Part shown: positions 61,668 to 64,000 of the stretch, in pieces
Position numbering within the stretch: position 1 is the first letter of the stretch
Layout: each line of letters starts with the position of its first letter
NCBI RefSeq assembly: GCF_017357385.1
Contig: NZ_CP071632.1
Span: forward strand, 997,501 to 1,061,500
Direction: 5' to 3'
Source of the DNA: Rhizobium sp. NZLR1
GTDB lineage: Bacteria > Pseudomonadota > Alphaproteobacteria > Rhizobiales > Rhizobiaceae
Length of the DNA stretch: 64,000 bases
The notes under the pieces: generated by a model
What the model was told of the DNA's origin: nothing
What the model saw: only the letters and a program-made list of their open reading frames with translations
Database searches by the model: none
Translations under genes and position numbers: made by a program

Positions 61668-62951
61668 ATGAGAACGCTTTTGGCGGCTGTTTTGACCGTA
61701 ACGCTTGCCGTTTCGGCGCCTCTTGCAGCCCTTGCCGGCAGCGCCTCGCTGGTCCTCGATGCCCGCACCGGCAAGGTTCTCGTCGCCGAAAACGCCGATA
61801 CGCTGAACCATCCGGCCTCGCTGACGAAGATGATGACGCTCTATCTCACCTTCGAAGCTCTGAAGCGCGGCAAGATCGCCTGGGATACGCCGATCAAGAT
61901 GTCGAAATACGCCGCTTCCCGGCCGCCGACCAAGCTTGGCGTCAAGGCTGGTGGTACGATCACCGTGCGCGAGGCGGTCTATGGCATGATCATCAAATCC
62001 GCCAATGATGCAGCCTCCGCCATGGGCGAAAAGCTCGGCGGCTCGGAAAGCGGTTTTGCCGGGATGATGACCGCCAAAGCCCGCCAGCTCGGTATGAGCC
62101 GCACCGTTTTCGTCAACGCCTCAGGCCTGCCGGACGGTCGTCAGGTCACCACGGCGCGTGACATGTCGACGCTCGCCATCGCGCTGATGAAGAATTATCC
62201 GAACGAATACCGGCTGTTTTCGACGGCGAGCTTCAATTTCCGCGGCCGGACCGTGCGCGGCCACAATAATCTCATGTATCGCTACCAGGGCATGGACGGC
62301 ATCAAGACCGGGTATACCAACGCCTCCGGCTTCAATCTCGTCAGCGCCGTCAGGGACGGCAACCGCCGGGTCGTCGGCGTCGTGCTCGGCGGCCGTACCG
62401 CCCGCAGCCGCGACGACAAGATGGCCGGTCTGCTCGATCGTTATCTCGGCCGTGCCTCGTCTTCCGGCGGTGCAAAGCTGGTGGCGAGCGTCGGCGCCAG
62501 CGAGCCTGTCGAAGTCGCGTCGGCCGCCGACGATTCCGATGTTCCGGTGCCGCTCAGCGCACCACGCCAGGCCGACGATCTCGCAGCCAAGAGCCTGGCC
62601 TATGCCGATGACACCGTCGTGCCGCTGGAGCGTCCGGTCGCGATGGACGAAATCCTGAACGCCGGCAAGGCGCCGAAGATGTCGGCAGAGAAGAGCGATG
62701 GCGACTGGCAGATCCAGATCTCGGCCGCTCCGAGCGCCGATGCGGCCCGGGCGCTTCTCGCCCAGGCGAAGTCTGAGGGCGGCGCGCCGCTCGTTTCCGC
62801 CTCGCCCTATACCGAGGCGGTCGGGAAGGGCGCCAACAAGATCTACCGCGCCCGCTTCGTCGGCTTCGCCAGCAAGGACGCCGCGGTCTCCGCCTGCGCT
62901 GCGCTGAAGCAGCGCTCCTATGACTGCATGCTGCTGCCAGAGCACGGCTGA
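61668..62951 (+). CDS. D-alanyl-D-alanine carboxypeptidase with C-terminal SPOR domain
   Basis: A 427-residue penicillin-binding protein of the DacA/DacC family, with a signal peptide (ending about residue 24, AALAGS). The catalytic motifs are SLTK (with the Ser acylated), SAN (KSANDAAS) and KTG (GIKTGYTNASGFN). It trims the terminal D-Ala of peptidoglycan stem peptides in the periplasm. The last 80 residues form a SPOR domain (WQIQISAAPSADAARALL), which targets denuded septal glycan, so a division-site role is likely. Confidence 0.93.
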   Translation: MRTLLAAVLTVTLAVSAPLAALAGSASLVLDARTGKVLVAENADTLNHPASLTKMMTLYLTFEALKRGKIAWDTPIKMSKYAASRPPTKLGVKAGGTITVREAVYGMIIKSANDAASAMGEKLGGSESGFAGMMTAKARQLGMSRTVFVNASGLPDGRQVTTARDMSTLAIALMKNYPNEYRLFSTASFNFRGRTVRGHNNLMYRYQGMDGIKTGYTNASGFNLVSAVRDGNRRVVGVVLGGRTARSRDDKMAGLLDRYLGRASSSGGAKLVASVGASEPVEVASAADDSDVPVPLSAPRQADDLAAKSLAYADDTVVPLERPVAMDEILNAGKAPKMSAEKSDGDWQIQISAAPSADAARALLAQAKSEGGAPLVSASPYTEAVGKGANKIYRARFVGFASKDAAVSACAALKQRSYDCMLLPEHG

Positions 62952-63034
62952 TCGTCAAATCACCCACTCGGGCAATCCCCTCTGGACACACATCGGGAAT
63001 CAGCGTCTCTTCCATAAACAAAAGGAGAACGCCG

Positions 63035-63352
63035 ATGTTGCGTCGTCTTGCCGACCAGTTCGAAATCTCTTCCTCGGCGCATGTCGCCGCCAACGGCATC
63101 GAACGCGACGCCGACTGGTTTCTGCTGAAACTGCAGGAGGAAATGGGCGAGCTGACCCAGGCATGGAACCGGCTGACCGGCCGCGGCCGTGCGAAAGGCC
63201 GCTCGCCTGAAGACATGCGGCGCGATCTGGCCGACGAGACGGCCGACCTTCTCGGCCACCTTCTGCTGTTTGCCCGCCGCAACGATATCGACCTTGCCGC
63301 GGCGATTGAACGGAAGTGGCTGTTTCAGCCGGCGGAGGTGCTGAAGGGCTGA
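63035..63352 (+). CDS. MazG-like nucleotide pyrophosphohydrolase
   Basis: A 105-residue all-helical protein with the ExxE...ExxD metal motif of MazG/all-alpha NTP pyrophosphohydrolases (KLQEEMGELTQAW, then DLADETADLLGHLLLF). It may hydrolyse aberrant NTPs or dNTPs. AAAGGAGAAC before the ATG is a good ribosome site. Confidence 0.85.
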   Translation: MLRRLADQFEISSSAHVAANGIERDADWFLLKLQEEMGELTQAWNRLTGRGRAKGRSPEDMRRDLADETADLLGHLLLFARRNDIDLAAAIERKWLFQPAEVLKG

Positions 63353-63371
63353 GGCATGCCGGCCGCTGGAG

Positions 63372-63863
63372 TCAGTCGACCTTATGTCGATAAAACTTAC
63401 TGTCCACCGCCATCAACGGAAACGAGCGGGGCAGGGCGCTCTTGGCGATCTCGGTAAAGCCGTTCTTCTCGTAGAAGCGGTGGGCGGCGACGAATTTGTC
63501 AGTCGTGCCGAGGAAGATTTCGGTGAGGCGGGCATCCCTGGCGTGGGAAAACATCCGGTCGAGGAGCCGCGCCGCCACCCCGTGTTCGCCACCGCGAACC
63601 GCGGCGGCGACGAACATCTTGCGCAGCGCCGCCTGATGATTGCCGATATCCTTGAGCCCGAGCGTGCCGACGATCGCGCCATCCTCGACCGCGACCCAGA
63701 ACTGCCCCTTGCCGGACTGATAGAAATCCGGGATCACCCGCAGATCCGGCTGCGCATCGGCTGATATATCGATGCCGAACTCCTGGCGCTGGATCGTCAG
63801 GATCACCGACAGCACGGCATCGGCGTCGTCTTCCGTGAAACGCCTGATCTCGACCTCCACCAT
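63372..63863 (-). CDS. GNAT family N-acetyltransferase
   Basis: A 163-residue acetyltransferase with the acetyl-CoA loop (KMFVAAAVRGGEHGVAARLL, a Q/RxxGxG/A variant) and a C-terminal FYEKNGF segment. Substrate unknown. I start at the ATG at 63863 with AGGAG upstream, 17 bases after the tldD stop, so cotranscription with tldD is likely. Confidence 0.87.
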   Translation of the reverse strand: MVEVEIRRFTEDDADAVLSVILTIQRQEFGIDISADAQPDLRVIPDFYQSGKGQFWVAVEDGAIVGTLGLKDIGNHQAALRKMFVAAAVRGGEHGVAARLLDRMFSHARDARLTEIFLGTTDKFVAAHRFYEKNGFTEIAKSALPRSFPLMAVDSKFYRHKVD

Positions 63864-63880
63864 CACAGGCTCCTTTCGCC

Positions 63881-64000
63881 TCAGGTCTGGGTGCCGCCGA
63901 CCGTCACCTGATCCATGCGCAGATGCGGCTGGCCGACGCCGACGGGAACCCATTGGCCGCCCTTGCCGCAATTGCCGATGCCGGTATCGAGTTTCATGTC
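63881..64000 (-). CDS. tldD: Metalloprotease TldD, C-terminal end
   Basis: Only the final 39 codons lie in the window. They read [20 protein letters not shown] and end VTVGG, the strongly conserved C-terminus of TldD, which with TldE (PmbA) forms a peptidase acting on unfolded peptides and on some RiPP precursors. The gene continues past 64000. Confidence 0.88.
   Translation of the reverse strand, partial: DMKLDTGIGNCGKGGQWVPVGVGQPHLRMDQVTVGGTQT

Overview
The window is a stretch of alphaproteobacterial chromosome, almost certainly from the genus Rhizobium (R. leguminosarum/etli group). The evidence is high GC with strong GC3 bias, several RIME-type intergenic mosaic repeats, and rhizobial families such as BA14K, DUF982, DUF1217, DUF1344, a DUF6101-like protein and a bioMNY biotin importer. 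Most genes are ordinary housekeeping or accessory genes. No rRNA, tRNA or CRISPR array was seen.

Layout. 1-1.4 kb: the end of a cyclopropane-fatty-acid synthase gene and a histidine phosphatase. 1.4-7.9 kb: an accessory island bordered by a RIME repeat and an IS630 transposase remnant. It encodes a long repeat protein with 13 copies of a His-x-Gln-Thr/Asn-His-Ser motif, an FxsB-like radical SAM/SPASM enzyme, a stand-alone HExxH protein of the alpha-ketoglutarate peptide beta-hydroxylase type, and a cytoplasmic trypsin-like protease. Together they look like a complete peptide-modifying (RiPP-like) pathway with an unusual multi-core His-rich substrate; this is the most novel item here. 8-17 kb: MipA/OmpV, UbiA, a DUF6101-like protein, a giant DUF1217 repeat protein, a GlcD-type FAD oxidase, TsaC/Sua5. 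17-26 kb: a Rieske oxygenase, BA14K, DUF982, a CorA/ZntB transporter, an acyl-CoA dehydrogenase/enoyl-CoA hydratase pair, an MBL hydrolase, and an SDR/HxlR divergent pair with a perfect 13-bp operator-like inverted repeat.

26-41 kb: an isoprenoid, RNA-modification and DNA-repair core (RumA-type methyltransferase, tlyA, dxs, xseB, HDAC-like deacetylase, all on the minus strand), split by accessory genes (DUF4424, a chemoreceptor, a PLD-like protein, pirin, PhzF, a P-loop kinase-like protein, an SDR). 41-46.5 kb: a variable segment with a thioesterase, a LuxR remnant, a 2H phosphoesterase, an orphan ectoine synthase with a divergent LysR regulator, a tiny Gly/Asp-rich membrane protein and an AT3 acyltransferase. 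46.5-64 kb: bioMNY, an AlkZ/YcaQ-like glycosylase, ribB with a degenerate RibA domain, aroC, a CHASE-PAS-GGDEF-EAL protein, a hicA-like gene with an in-frame stop, a phosphoglycerate-mutase-like gene, fabI, a J-domain protein, pdxH, a polysaccharide deacetylase, a D,D-carboxypeptidase with a SPOR domain, a MazG-like protein, a GNAT, and the 3' end of tldD.

A second theme is repeats. A 40-bp imperfect palindrome occurs four times; three copies lie within a few bases of a stop codon in the same orientation. RIME-like elements occupy at least five intergenic gaps. All calls come from reading the sequence; no database search was run.
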